Positions 35,301 through 43,436 of a stretch of DNA of 64,000 bases are shown here, piece by piece. The notes beneath the pieces were generated by a model. The model was not told where the DNA came from, did no database searches, and saw nothing but the letters and a program-made list of their open reading frames with translations. The position numbers and the translations under genes were made by a program. The stretch's first letter is position 1, and every line of letters begins with the position of its first letter. This stretch comes from Micromonospora carbonacea (GTDB lineage: Bacteria; Actinomycetota; Actinomycetes; Mycobacteriales; Micromonosporaceae): assembly GCF_014205165.1 (NCBI RefSeq), contig NZ_JACHMZ010000001.1:2564501-2628500 (forward strand), read 5' to 3'.

Positions 35301-35686
35301 TGGACGCCGCCCGGCTGGTCGACCACTACCTGCAACTCTGCGAGGACCGCGACCTCGACCGGGCCGGTCGGCTGCTCGCCCCGGGGGCGCTGATCGTCTT
35401 CCCCGGCGGGCGTCGCTTCGCCACCCTGGCCGAGCTGGCGGCGGCGTCGGGGGGCACCTACCGGTGGGTGCGCAAGCACCGCGACCGGTACCTGGTCGGC
35501 GTCGCCGCCGCCGACGGCGTCTCGGTGACCTCCCTCGGCCGGCTGTACGGGCAGTGGCCCGACGGCGAGCCGTTCGACGGGATCCGCTACGCCGACGTGT
35601 TCGTCCTGCGCGACGGGCTGATCGTCGAGCAGCACGTCTACAACGACCTCGCCACCGCCGTGGCGCGGCGGGACCCGTCCCGCTGA
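35300..35686 (+). CDS. SnoaL/NTF2-like small protein
   Basis: This 128-residue protein has the cone-shaped NTF2/SnoaL pattern: two N-terminal helices (DHYLQLCEDRDLDRAGRLLAP) followed by a curved beta sheet ending in ADVFVLRDGLIVEQHVYND. Members act as isomerases, dehydratases or accessory subunits. The ATG shares a base with the previous stop. A role in substrate turnover within the methyltransferase/flavoprotein module is inferred. Confidence 0.72.
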   Translation: MDAARLVDHYLQLCEDRDLDRAGRLLAPGALIVFPGGRRFATLAELAAASGGTYRWVRKHRDRYLVGVAAADGVSVTSLGRLYGQWPDGEPFDGIRYADVFVLRDGLIVEQHVYNDLATAVARRDPSR

Positions 35687-35710
35687 CCCTCCCCGGGCCG
35701 CCCGGCCCAC

Positions 35711-35729
35711 CCGGCCGTGCCACGGCCGG
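35711..35729 (+). terminator. Hairpin between the SnoaL gene and the transporter genes
   Basis: A perfect inverted repeat CCGGCCGTG-C-CACGGCCGG lies 25 nt after the SnoaL stop, in the 127-bp gap before the importer genes. It may attenuate read-through. There is no T-run. Confidence 0.4.
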
Positions 35730-35813
35730 CCCCACCGAACCGTCCCACCCGCCGCGTGGATCCCGCGCGGTCGATCTTCCCTACCCGAAAAACCCTGAGG
35801 ACGAGGTGTCGAT

Positions 35814-36926
35814 ATGAAGCAGAAGTGGGGTGTGCTGCCGGCGGTGTTGGTCGCCGCGCTGGCCCTGGCCGGATGTGGGGGCTCCGGCGACGACGCGGCC
35901 GCCAAGGAGGGGGAGCCGGCGAAGCTGACCTTCGCCATCGCCTCCGCGGTCATCGGTCCCAAGGAGGAGGTGGCCGTCTACGCGGTCGCCAAGGAACTCG
36001 GCTACTTCGCCGAGGAGAAGCTCACCGTCGAGACGATCAACACCGACGGCTCCGTCGCCGCCCTCCAGGCGGTCGCCTCCGGCAGCGCCGACCTGACCGC
36101 CGCCGACAGCGGTTCCATCCTCGGCGCGGTCGAGAAGAACGTGCCGGTCAAGGCCATCGGCGGCCTGGTGCAGAACTGGCCGTGGGTGATGGCGGTGAAG
36201 CCGGACAGCACGCTCACCGGCGGCGCCGACCTCAAGGGCAAGAAGATCGGCGTGATCAGCCTGGCCTCCGGCTCCGCGCCGTACGCCCGGGCCTTCGTCG
36301 CCGCCGCCGGCCTCGACCCCGCCAAGGACGTGGAGCTGCTGCCGGTCGGCGTCGGCGCGCCGGCCGCCGCCGCGCTCAACGACGGCAAGGTCGACATGCT
36401 GGCCCTCTACACCCAGGCGTACGCGGTGATCGAGAACTCCGGGATCACGCTGAAGTACCTCGACAACCCCGACGCCTTCGACGGCATCCGGTCGCTGAGC
36501 TTCGCCGTCGGCGCCCGCAAGCTCGACGACAACAAGGACGTCTACACCCGGTTCATGCGGGCGGCGTACAAGGCGATGCTGTTCTCCGCGAAGAACCCGG
36601 AGGCCGCCATGCGGATCGGCTACCAGGTGTTCCCGCAGATCCTCGCCGGCAAGCAGGCCGCCGACCAGCTGCCGGCCGACACCCGCAGCCTCACCGCCTG
36701 GCTCAAGACGGCCACCCCGGCCTCGGGCACGCCCGAGCAGTTCGGCGACTGGGGCGCGATCAGCGACCAGGAGTGGACCAAGACCCAGGCGTACACCAAG
36801 GAGGCCGGCCAGATCACCGGGGACGTGCAGCTCGGCGACGTGTGGGAGCCGGGCCTGCTCGCCGGGGCCAACGACTTCGACAAGGCCGCGGTGCTCGACA
36901 GGGCCGCCAACTACCCCGCCAAGTAG
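35814..36926 (+). CDS. SsuA/NMT1-type ABC substrate-binding lipoprotein
   Basis: This 370-residue receptor has a lipobox ending LALAGC (Cys21) and the NMT1/SsuA-type bilobal domain from about residue 40 (AVAKELGYFAEEKL, VASGSADLTAADSG). The family serves sulfonates, nitrate, taurine, thiamine precursors and aromatic acids. The ATG follows GAGGACGAGG-type sequence. It begins a three-gene importer that feeds the surrounding catabolic cluster. The ligand is not identifiable. Confidence 0.87.
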   Translation: MKQKWGVLPAVLVAALALAGCGGSGDDAAAKEGEPAKLTFAIASAVIGPKEEVAVYAVAKELGYFAEEKLTVETINTDGSVAALQAVASGSADLTAADSGSILGAVEKNVPVKAIGGLVQNWPWVMAVKPDSTLTGGADLKGKKIGVISLASGSAPYARAFVAAAGLDPAKDVELLPVGVGAPAAAALNDGKVDMLALYTQAYAVIENSGITLKYLDNPDAFDGIRSLSFAVGARKLDDNKDVYTRFMRAAYKAMLFSAKNPEAAMRIGYQVFPQILAGKQAADQLPADTRSLTAWLKTATPASGTPEQFGDWGAISDQEWTKTQAYTKEAGQITGDVQLGDVWEPGLLAGANDFDKAAVLDRAANYPAK

Positions 36927-36952
36927 CGGCAGCGGACGCGGAAGGGAATGCG

Positions 36953-37777
36953 ATGGCCATCAAGGCGATGGGTCGCCGGACGCAGCAGCCGGCAACGGTG
37001 TCGGAGGACTCCTGGATCGAGGTCGCCGGCCTGGACAAGCAGTACCAGCCGCGCCGGTCGGCGCCGACCCAGGCCCTGCGCGACATCAACCTGACCGTAC
37101 GCCGGGGCGAGTTCATCTCGGTCGTTGGCCCGTCGGGTTGCGGCAAGACCACCCTGCTCAAGATCCTCGCCGGGTTGAGCCCGAAGACGGCCGGCACGGT
37201 GCGGATCGCCGGCACCGAGGTGGTCCGCCCCCTCCGCGAGGTCGGGATGGTGTTCCAGGCCCCCACGCTGCTGCCCTGGCGCACCATCTTCGACAACGTC
37301 ATGGTGCCGGCGGAGATCCAGAAGCTGGATCCCGCCCGGCACCGGGCCCGCGCCCAGGAGCTGCTGGACATGGTGGGCCTGACCGGCTTCGAGCGGAAGT
37401 ACCCGCACGAGCTCAGCGGCGGCATGCAGCAGCGTGCCGGCATCTGCCGGGCGCTGGTGCACGATCCCGCCGTGCTGCTCATGGACGAGCCGTTCGGCGC
37501 GCTCGACGCGATGACCCGCGAGTACATGAACGTCGAGCTGCTGCGCATCTGGCGGGAGAGCGGACAGACCGCGGTGCTGGTCACCCACTCCATCCCGGAG
37601 GCGGTCTTCCTCTCCGACCGGGTGGTGGTGCTCAGCCCCCGCCCCGGCCGGATCGCCGAGATCCTCACCATCGACCTGGACCGGCCCCGCGACCTGGGCG
37701 TCATGTCCTCGGACCGGGCGGGCGTCTACGTCGAACGCATCCGCCGCCACTTCAACGCCGCCGGCGTCATCGACTGA
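36953..37777 (+). CDS. SsuB/TauB-type ABC transporter ATPase
   Basis: This 274-residue ATPase has Walker A GPSGCGKTT (59-67), signature LSGGMQQR, Walker B VLLMDEPFGALD and switch His in VTHSIPEA. It powers the permease encoded 12 nt downstream. The PRPGRI segment after the ATPase core is typical of the nitrate/sulfonate/taurine subfamily. Confidence 0.92.
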   Translation: MAIKAMGRRTQQPATVSEDSWIEVAGLDKQYQPRRSAPTQALRDINLTVRRGEFISVVGPSGCGKTTLLKILAGLSPKTAGTVRIAGTEVVRPLREVGMVFQAPTLLPWRTIFDNVMVPAEIQKLDPARHRARAQELLDMVGLTGFERKYPHELSGGMQQRAGICRALVHDPAVLLMDEPFGALDAMTREYMNVELLRIWRESGQTAVLVTHSIPEAVFLSDRVVVLSPRPGRIAEILTIDLDRPRDLGVMSSDRAGVYVERIRRHFNAAGVID

Positions 37778-37789
37778 GGAGGTGCCGCC

Positions 37790-38638
37790 ATGGCAGACAC
37801 CGAGGTAGTGGAGACCACCGCCCCGGCCCCCGGGCCGACGGCCCCCCGGCGACGCCGGGTCGACCTGCGCGAACGTCCCCAGCTCTGGCTCGTCCCCACC
37901 GTCTTCGTCGTGGTCGTGCTCGCCTGGGAGTACGGCACCCGGCTGCTGGACGTCGACGAGTACGTGCTGCCCCGCCCGTCCCAGATCGTCGAGGCGCTGC
38001 ACCGGCAGCTCACCGACGAGCAGTTCTGGGGCCACTTCTGGGTCACCAGCCAGGAGGCGCTGCTCGGCTTCGCCATCGGCGTCGGCGCGGCCGTGCTGCT
38101 GGGCACCTTCATCTCCCAGATCAAGGTGGTCGAGGCGACCCTGATGCCGTACATCGTGGCGTTCCAGACCGTGCCGAAGGTCGCCCTCGCGCCGCTGTTC
38201 GTGCTCTGGTTCGGCTTCGGGCTCACCAGCAAGGTGGTCATGGCCGCCGTCATCTCGTTCTTCCCGATGCTGGTCAACGTCATCGAGGGGCTGCGGGCCG
38301 CCGACGCCGACCGGATCCAGATGCTCACCGTCTTCGGCGCCAGCCGGGCGCAGATCTTCCGGATGGTGCGGCTGCCCAGCGCGCTGCCGTTCATCTTCGC
38401 CGGCCTGGACATCGGCATCGTCTTCGCCATCCTCGGCGCGGTCGTCGGCGAGTTCATCGGCGCGAAGGAGGGCCTGGGCTACCTGCTGCTGCAGACCAAC
38501 TACAACTTCGACATCGCCGGCATGTTCGCCGTGCTGGTGGTGCTGTCGGTGATGGGCCTGCTGGCGCACTTCCTCATCCGGCTGTTGCAGCGCCGGCTCG
38601 CCTTCTGGGCCGAGGACACCAAGGTGATCGGCGCATGA
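37790..38638 (+). CDS. SsuC/TauC-type ABC transporter permease
   Basis: This 282-residue protein has six predicted membrane helices. The EAA loop FGASRAQIFRMVRLPSALP is near residues 182-200, where it contacts the ATPase. A strong GAGGAGG site precedes the ATG. Its stop overlaps the SDR start (ATGA), joining transport and catabolic genes in one operon. Confidence 0.92.
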   Translation: MADTEVVETTAPAPGPTAPRRRRVDLRERPQLWLVPTVFVVVVLAWEYGTRLLDVDEYVLPRPSQIVEALHRQLTDEQFWGHFWVTSQEALLGFAIGVGAAVLLGTFISQIKVVEATLMPYIVAFQTVPKVALAPLFVLWFGFGLTSKVVMAAVISFFPMLVNVIEGLRAADADRIQMLTVFGASRAQIFRMVRLPSALPFIFAGLDIGIVFAILGAVVGEFIGAKEGLGYLLLQTNYNFDIAGMFAVLVVLSVMGLLAHFLIRLLQRRLAFWAEDTKVIGA

Positions 38639-39375
38639 GCGGCACCGGCGACGCCTTCCGCCTCGACGGCCGGGTCGCCCTGGTCACCGGCGCGGCCCGG
38701 GGCATCGGCGCGCGGATCGCCGCCACCCTCGCCGCCCGGGGCGCGGTCGTCGCCCACGCCGACCTGGCCGACGTCGACGACCCCGGCGGGCCGCACAGCC
38801 GCCACCGGGTCGACATCCGCCAGGCGGGCTCCTGCGCGCGGCTGGTCGCCGGGGTCCTCGACCGGCACGGCCGGCTCGACCTGCTGGTCAACAACGCCGG
38901 CGTGGTCCGCCGGGGGCCGGCGGCCACGATGACCGAGGAGGACTTCGCCACGGTCCTGGACGTCAACCTCACCGGCACGTTCCGGATGTGCCAGGCGGCG
39001 TACCCGGCGTTGCGCGCCGCCCGGGGCGCCGTGGTGAACCTCGGCTCGACCAACGGGCAGATCGCCGTGCTGAACACCGTCGGCTACTGCGTCAGCAAGG
39101 CCGGCGTGCTGCACCTGACCCGGGTGCTGGCCCTGGAGTGGGCGCGCGACGCCATCCGGGTCAACGCCGTCGGCCCGACCATCGTCCCCACCGACATGAC
39201 CACCGACGTGCGCGGCGACGCCGCGTACCTCGCCGAGAAGCTGGCCACCATCCCGCTCGGCCGGATGGCGCACCCCGACGACGTCGCCAACGCCGTCGCC
39301 TACCTGCTCAGCGACGCCGCCGCGATGGTCACCGGCCAGACCGTCTTCGTCGACGGCGGCGTCACCATCCACTGA
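38635..39375 (+). CDS. Short-chain dehydrogenase/reductase
   Basis: This 246-residue classical SDR has the cofactor motif TGAARGIG (19-26), NNAGV near 85, catalytic Ser in NLGSTNG, and YxxxK in GYCVSKAG. It ends with the usual GQTVFVDGGV. It oxidises an alcohol or reduces a ketone with NAD(P). Coupling to the permease gene suggests an early step on the imported compound. Confidence 0.9.
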   Translation: MSGTGDAFRLDGRVALVTGAARGIGARIAATLAARGAVVAHADLADVDDPGGPHSRHRVDIRQAGSCARLVAGVLDRHGRLDLLVNNAGVVRRGPAATMTEEDFATVLDVNLTGTFRMCQAAYPALRAARGAVVNLGSTNGQIAVLNTVGYCVSKAGVLHLTRVLALEWARDAIRVNAVGPTIVPTDMTTDVRGDAAYLAEKLATIPLGRMAHPDDVANAVAYLLSDAAAMVTGQTVFVDGGVTIH

Positions 39376-39393
39376 GCCCCGCGGAGGAAACCC

Positions 39394-40758
39394 ATGCCCC
39401 ACCCGGACACCGCCGCCGCGCTCGCCGCGGTGGACACCCACTTCGACGAGTTCGTCGCCGAGCTCCAGCAGCTCTGCCGCATCCGCAGCCGCCGGCAGGA
39501 GCCCGACCAGATGGCGGCCACCGCCCGGTTCATCGCCGACTCCGTGCACCGCTGGGGCGGCCAGGCCGAGATCATCGAGTGGGAGCAGTCCCACCCGTAC
39601 GTGCTGGCCGAGATCCCCGGCGCGGGGCGGCGTCGGCTGCTGCACTTCACCCACTACGACGTCGAGGTCGAACCGGCCGGCGACGACGCCGACTGGATCA
39701 GCCCGCCGTACGCGGCCGAGATCCACGACGGCCGCCTCTACGCCCGGGGCGTCGCCGACGACAAGGGCGCGTTGATGTCGCGCATCCACGCGGTCGCCGC
39801 CTGGCGGCTGGCGGGCCTGACCCCGCCGGTCACCAGCCGGTTCATCTTCGAGGGCAAGCAGTGGCTGCACAGCCCCGGCCTCGGCTCGTTCTGCGCGGCG
39901 CACGCCGACCGGCTGGCCAGCGACGCGGCGCTGTGGGAGAACTCGTGGCGCGACGGGCAGGACCGGCCGCTGCTCAAGCTCGCCGAGAAGGGCGTGCTCT
40001 ACCTGCGGCTCACCGTCCGCACCCTGCCCCGCGACCTGACCAGCCAGAACACGGCGCTGCTGCCGGCCGCGACGGCCCGGCTCGCCGCCGCCCTGGCGCA
40101 GTTGCAGCGCCCCGACGGCACGGTCACCGTGCCCGGCTTCGCCGACGACGTGCGCCCGCTCACCGACGCCGAACGCGACCTGCTCGCCGAGGTGGAGTTC
40201 GACGGTGACTTCCTGCGCGAGCGGGCCGGCGTGCGCGGCTTCACCGGCGGGCTGGACGACCGGCAGGCCGCCGTGGCGATCCGCACCGTGCCGACGCTGA
40301 CCGTCGCCGGCATCGCCGGCGGCGACATGCGCGACGACGTCACCCTGGGCATCCCCGCCACCGCCGCCGCGAAGGTCGAGATCCGGCTGGTGCCCGGCCA
40401 GGACCCGCAGCGGGTGCTCGCCGCCGTCCGCGACCATCTCGCCGCCACCGGCTTCGGCGACGTCGGCATCGAGGTGATGGCGACCAGCCGGCCGAACATG
40501 ACCGACCACCGCGACCCGTTCGTCGCCCTGGTCGCCGACGCCGCCCGCCGGGCCTACGGCGCCGAACCGGTGATCGAGCCGTACACCCAGTGGATCGGCA
40601 ACCAGGGTGCCCTCGCCGCCCGGCCCATCGTCGGCGTCGGCGTGTCCCGCGCCGACTCCGGGGTGGACGGGCCCAACGAGAACATCCGCCTCGACGACTA
40701 CCGCGACGGCATCAGGCACGTCATCGAGGTCATGGCCGCCCTGGCGGTGACCGGGTGA
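39394..40758 (+). CDS. M20-fold metallohydrolase-like protein with altered active site
   Basis: This 454-residue protein is clearly of the M20/ArgE/DapE/carnosinase fold. His87 and Asp89 (THYDV) and Asp122 (ADDKG) are present. The canonical EGxEE motif, providing the general base and a metal ligand, is EGKQW (153-157) here. The C-terminal metal His (normally HxPNE) is Asp425 (DGPNE). It may bind one metal, use a different mechanism or be non-hydrolytic. GGAGGAA precedes the ATG. The stop overlaps the next gene by 4 nt. Confidence 0.82.
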   Translation: MPHPDTAAALAAVDTHFDEFVAELQQLCRIRSRRQEPDQMAATARFIADSVHRWGGQAEIIEWEQSHPYVLAEIPGAGRRRLLHFTHYDVEVEPAGDDADWISPPYAAEIHDGRLYARGVADDKGALMSRIHAVAAWRLAGLTPPVTSRFIFEGKQWLHSPGLGSFCAAHADRLASDAALWENSWRDGQDRPLLKLAEKGVLYLRLTVRTLPRDLTSQNTALLPAATARLAAALAQLQRPDGTVTVPGFADDVRPLTDAERDLLAEVEFDGDFLRERAGVRGFTGGLDDRQAAVAIRTVPTLTVAGIAGGDMRDDVTLGIPATAAAKVEIRLVPGQDPQRVLAAVRDHLAATGFGDVGIEVMATSRPNMTDHRDPFVALVADAARRAYGAEPVIEPYTQWIGNQGALAARPIVGVGVSRADSGVDGPNENIRLDDYRDGIRHVIEVMAALAVTG

Positions 40759-41579
40759 CCCGGGTCCGGGGCCGCGCCGCGCGCGGCTACGTCGACCTGC
40801 CCTGGGGCCAGGTCCACTACCGGCACGCCGGGACGCCGGGACGCCCGGCCCTGCTCGTCGTGCACCAGTCGCCGCTGTCGTCGGCGACCTACGACCTGGC
40901 GCTGGCCCCGCTGGCCCGGCGCGGGCTGCACGTCGTCGCCGTGGACACCCCCGGCTTCGGGATGTCCGACGCGCCGCCGCAGCCGTGGACCATCCCGCAG
41001 TACGCCGCCGCCCTCTGGCAGACCGCCGACGCCCTCGGCCTGGACCGGGTGCGCCTGCTCGGCCAGCACACCGGCGCGGTGATCGCCGCGGAGGCCGCCC
41101 TGCGGGACCCGCGCCGGGTCCACCGGCTCATCCTCCAGGGCCTGCCGCTCTACGACGACGCCGAACGCGCCCGCAAGAAGGTGACCTACGCCCCCGGCTA
41201 CACGCCGGACCGCGACGGGTCGCACCTGCGGGTGATCTGGGACCGGGTCTGGGGGCTCTACCCCCGGCTCAGCCCCGAGGAGGCGGACCGGCAGGTCGCC
41301 GAGTACCTGATGACCGGGCCGGACTACGCCACCGCGTACCGGGCCGTCTTCGACCACCGGCTGGACACCGCCGCCCTGGCCGCCGTGCCGACCGTGCTGC
41401 TGCACGGCGCCGACGACCTGGTCGACCGGATGACGCCCGTGGTCCGGGCCGCCCTGCCGCACGCCCCGCTGGTCACCATCCCCGGCGGCACCGACTTCGT
41501 CTCCGACGAGCAGCCGGAGGCGTTCGCCGACGCCGTCGCCGCCCAGTGCGACCTCGACGCCCCGGCGGTGACCCCGTGA
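40755..41579 (+). CDS. Alpha/beta-hydrolase-fold protein with non-canonical catalytic residues
   Basis: This 274-residue protein has an alpha/beta-hydrolase fold with oxyanion-loop sequence VVHQSPLSS (35-43) and acid region GADDLVDRM. The nucleophile elbow, normally GxSxG, reads GQHTG (103-107), putting His105 at the nucleophile position. The usual catalytic-His motif GGH is GGTDF. A classical Ser-His-Asp triad is therefore absent. Such proteins might act as cofactor-independent lyases or oxygenases. GTG overlaps the M20-like gene by 4 nt. Confidence 0.82.
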   Translation: MTRVRGRAARGYVDLPWGQVHYRHAGTPGRPALLVVHQSPLSSATYDLALAPLARRGLHVVAVDTPGFGMSDAPPQPWTIPQYAAALWQTADALGLDRVRLLGQHTGAVIAAEAALRDPRRVHRLILQGLPLYDDAERARKKVTYAPGYTPDRDGSHLRVIWDRVWGLYPRLSPEEADRQVAEYLMTGPDYATAYRAVFDHRLDTAALAAVPTVLLHGADDLVDRMTPVVRAALPHAPLVTIPGGTDFVSDEQPEAFADAVAAQCDLDAPAVTP

Positions 41580-41588
41580 CCCGGTCCC

Positions 41589-42566
41589 ATGTCCGGCGCT
41601 GAGCCCACCGTGGTGGCGGCCCCGGCGGGGGTGGGCCCACCGGTGGAACCGGCCGCGCTCGCCGCCGGGCTCGGCGCGGTCTACCTGCTGTGGGGCTCCA
41701 CCTATCTGGGCAACCGGGTGGCCCTGGAGAGCCTGCCGCCGATGGTCTCCACCGCCGGCCGGTTCCTCGCCGCCGGGGCCCTGGTGCTCGCGGTGGTGGC
41801 GGCGCGCAACGGCCCGGCCCGGGTGCGCCTGCCCCGCGACCGGTGGCCCGGCGTGCTGGCCGGCGGCCTGCTCATGGTCGGGGCGGGCAGCGCGCTGCTC
41901 GCCGTCGGCCAGCAGTACGTGTCGTCCGGCCTGGCCTCCCTGCTCGTCGCCGCGATGCCGCTGTGGGTGCTGACGATCCGCCTCGGCGGCGGCCAGCGCC
42001 CCCGGCCGGCTGCCGTCGTCGGGGTCCTCGGTGGACTCGCCGGGCTGGCCCTGCTGGTGCTCGCCGGGGACCAGCGCCTGCACCTGGCCGGCATCGCCAC
42101 GATCGTGGCGTCCACGATGGTCTGGGCGGCCGGCTCGACGCTGACCCAGCGGCTGCCCGCCCCGGCCGACCACCTGGTCGGCACCGGCTGGCAGATGCTC
42201 GCCGGCGGCGCGGCCGTGGCGGTGGCCGCGTGGCCGGCCGGCGAGTGGCACCGGCTGCGCCCGGCCGAGGTCACCGGCCGCTCCTGGGTCGCCTGGACCT
42301 ACCTGATGCTGGTCTGCACCGTCGTCGGGTTCAGCGTCTACACCTGGCTGCTGCGCCGCGCGCCCCTGCAACTCGTGGCCACGTACGCCTACGTGAACCC
42401 GGTGATCGCGGTGTTGCTGGGCATGGTGGTGCTCGACGAGCGGCTCACCGGCCGGCAGGTGCTCGCCGGCGTCGTCGTGCTCGCCTCGGTGGCGCTCGTC
42501 GTCGCCGTGGAACGGCAGCGGCAGTTGCGAGGATTGCCGCCGGGCACCCCCGCGACACCCCCGTGA
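41589..42566 (+). CDS. EamA (DMT) family transporter
   Basis: This 325-residue inner-membrane protein has ten hydrophobic segments in two EamA repeats (about 25-160 and 175-315), with WGSTYLGNR at the start of the first repeat. DMT transporters of this YedA/RhtA type export amino acids or metabolites. Lying inside the catabolic cluster, it may expel a toxic intermediate or by-product. Confidence 0.87.
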   Translation: MSGAEPTVVAAPAGVGPPVEPAALAAGLGAVYLLWGSTYLGNRVALESLPPMVSTAGRFLAAGALVLAVVAARNGPARVRLPRDRWPGVLAGGLLMVGAGSALLAVGQQYVSSGLASLLVAAMPLWVLTIRLGGGQRPRPAAVVGVLGGLAGLALLVLAGDQRLHLAGIATIVASTMVWAAGSTLTQRLPAPADHLVGTGWQMLAGGAAVAVAAWPAGEWHRLRPAEVTGRSWVAWTYLMLVCTVVGFSVYTWLLRRAPLQLVATYAYVNPVIAVLLGMVVLDERLTGRQVLAGVVVLASVALVVAVERQRQLRGLPPGTPATPP

Positions 42567-42614
42567 CCGGCGGCCCTGCCCTTCCGCCCGCGTCCGCCCA
42601 CAGTGAGGACAGAC

Positions 42615-43436
42615 ATGACCACCACCCCCCTCGTCGCACCCGATGACCGGCGGGTCCGCTCCGGCCTCGGCCGGGCCCTCGACGTCATCAACATCATCGC
42701 CGCCCGGGCGCCGGAGACCCTCGGGGTGTCCACCATCGCCCGCGAGCTGGGGCTGCCGAAGGCGGTCGCGTACCGGATCCTGAAGGAGCTGGCCGCCGAC
42801 GAGTTCCTCGACTTCGACGAGGACACCAAGCGCTACCGGCTCGGCGCCGGGGCGCTCGCGGTGGGCCTGGCCGCCCTGCGCGCGCTGGACGTCCCGGAGA
42901 TCGCCCGCCGGTACCTGGTCCGGCTGGTCCGCCGCACCGGCGAGACCGCCACCCTGTCGGTGCGGCAGGGCTCGATCCGGGTCTACATCGACCAGGTGCT
43001 CTCCCCGCACGAGGTCCGCATGTCGGTGTCCCTGGGCACCAGCCACCCGCTGCACTCCGGCTCGTCGTCCAAGGCGATCCTCGCGGCGCTGCCCGCCGTG
43101 GAGCTCGACGAGTACCTGGCCCAGCCGCTGGAGCGGGTCACCCCCTCGACCATCACCGACCCGGCCGTGCTGCGCGCCGAGCTCGCCCACATCCGCCGGC
43201 AGGGCTACGCGGTGAGCATCGGGGAGCGGCAGAACGGCGCGGGCAGCGTCGCCGCCGCCATCCGGTACGGCACCGGCCAGGTCTTCGGCTCCATCTCCCT
43301 GTGCGGGCCGCAGGACCGGTTCACCCGGCAGGTCTGCGCCGACCACGGGGCGCTGGTGGCCGCCGCGGCCGCCGACGTCTCCGCCGAACTCGGGTTCCGC
43401 CCGCCGGCCGCCCCGGCCGGCGGGGGAGAGGAGTGA
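42615..43436 (+). CDS. IclR family regulator of the catabolic cluster
   Basis: This 273-residue protein has a winged helix (about 18-75) and an IclR effector domain (about 90-260, with SSKAILAALP and a GSVAAAIR substrate-loop motif). ATG at 42615 was chosen because GAGGA is 6 nt upstream. A GTG 12 nt earlier is possible. It stands between the transport/early-enzyme half and the CoA-pathway half of the cluster, overlaps the CaiB gene by 4 nt, and probably controls both. Confidence 0.88.
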   Translation: MTTTPLVAPDDRRVRSGLGRALDVINIIAARAPETLGVSTIARELGLPKAVAYRILKELAADEFLDFDEDTKRYRLGAGALAVGLAALRALDVPEIARRYLVRLVRRTGETATLSVRQGSIRVYIDQVLSPHEVRMSVSLGTSHPLHSGSSSKAILAALPAVELDEYLAQPLERVTPSTITDPAVLRAELAHIRRQGYAVSIGERQNGAGSVAAAIRYGTGQVFGSISLCGPQDRFTRQVCADHGALVAAAAADVSAELGFRPPAAPAGGGEE

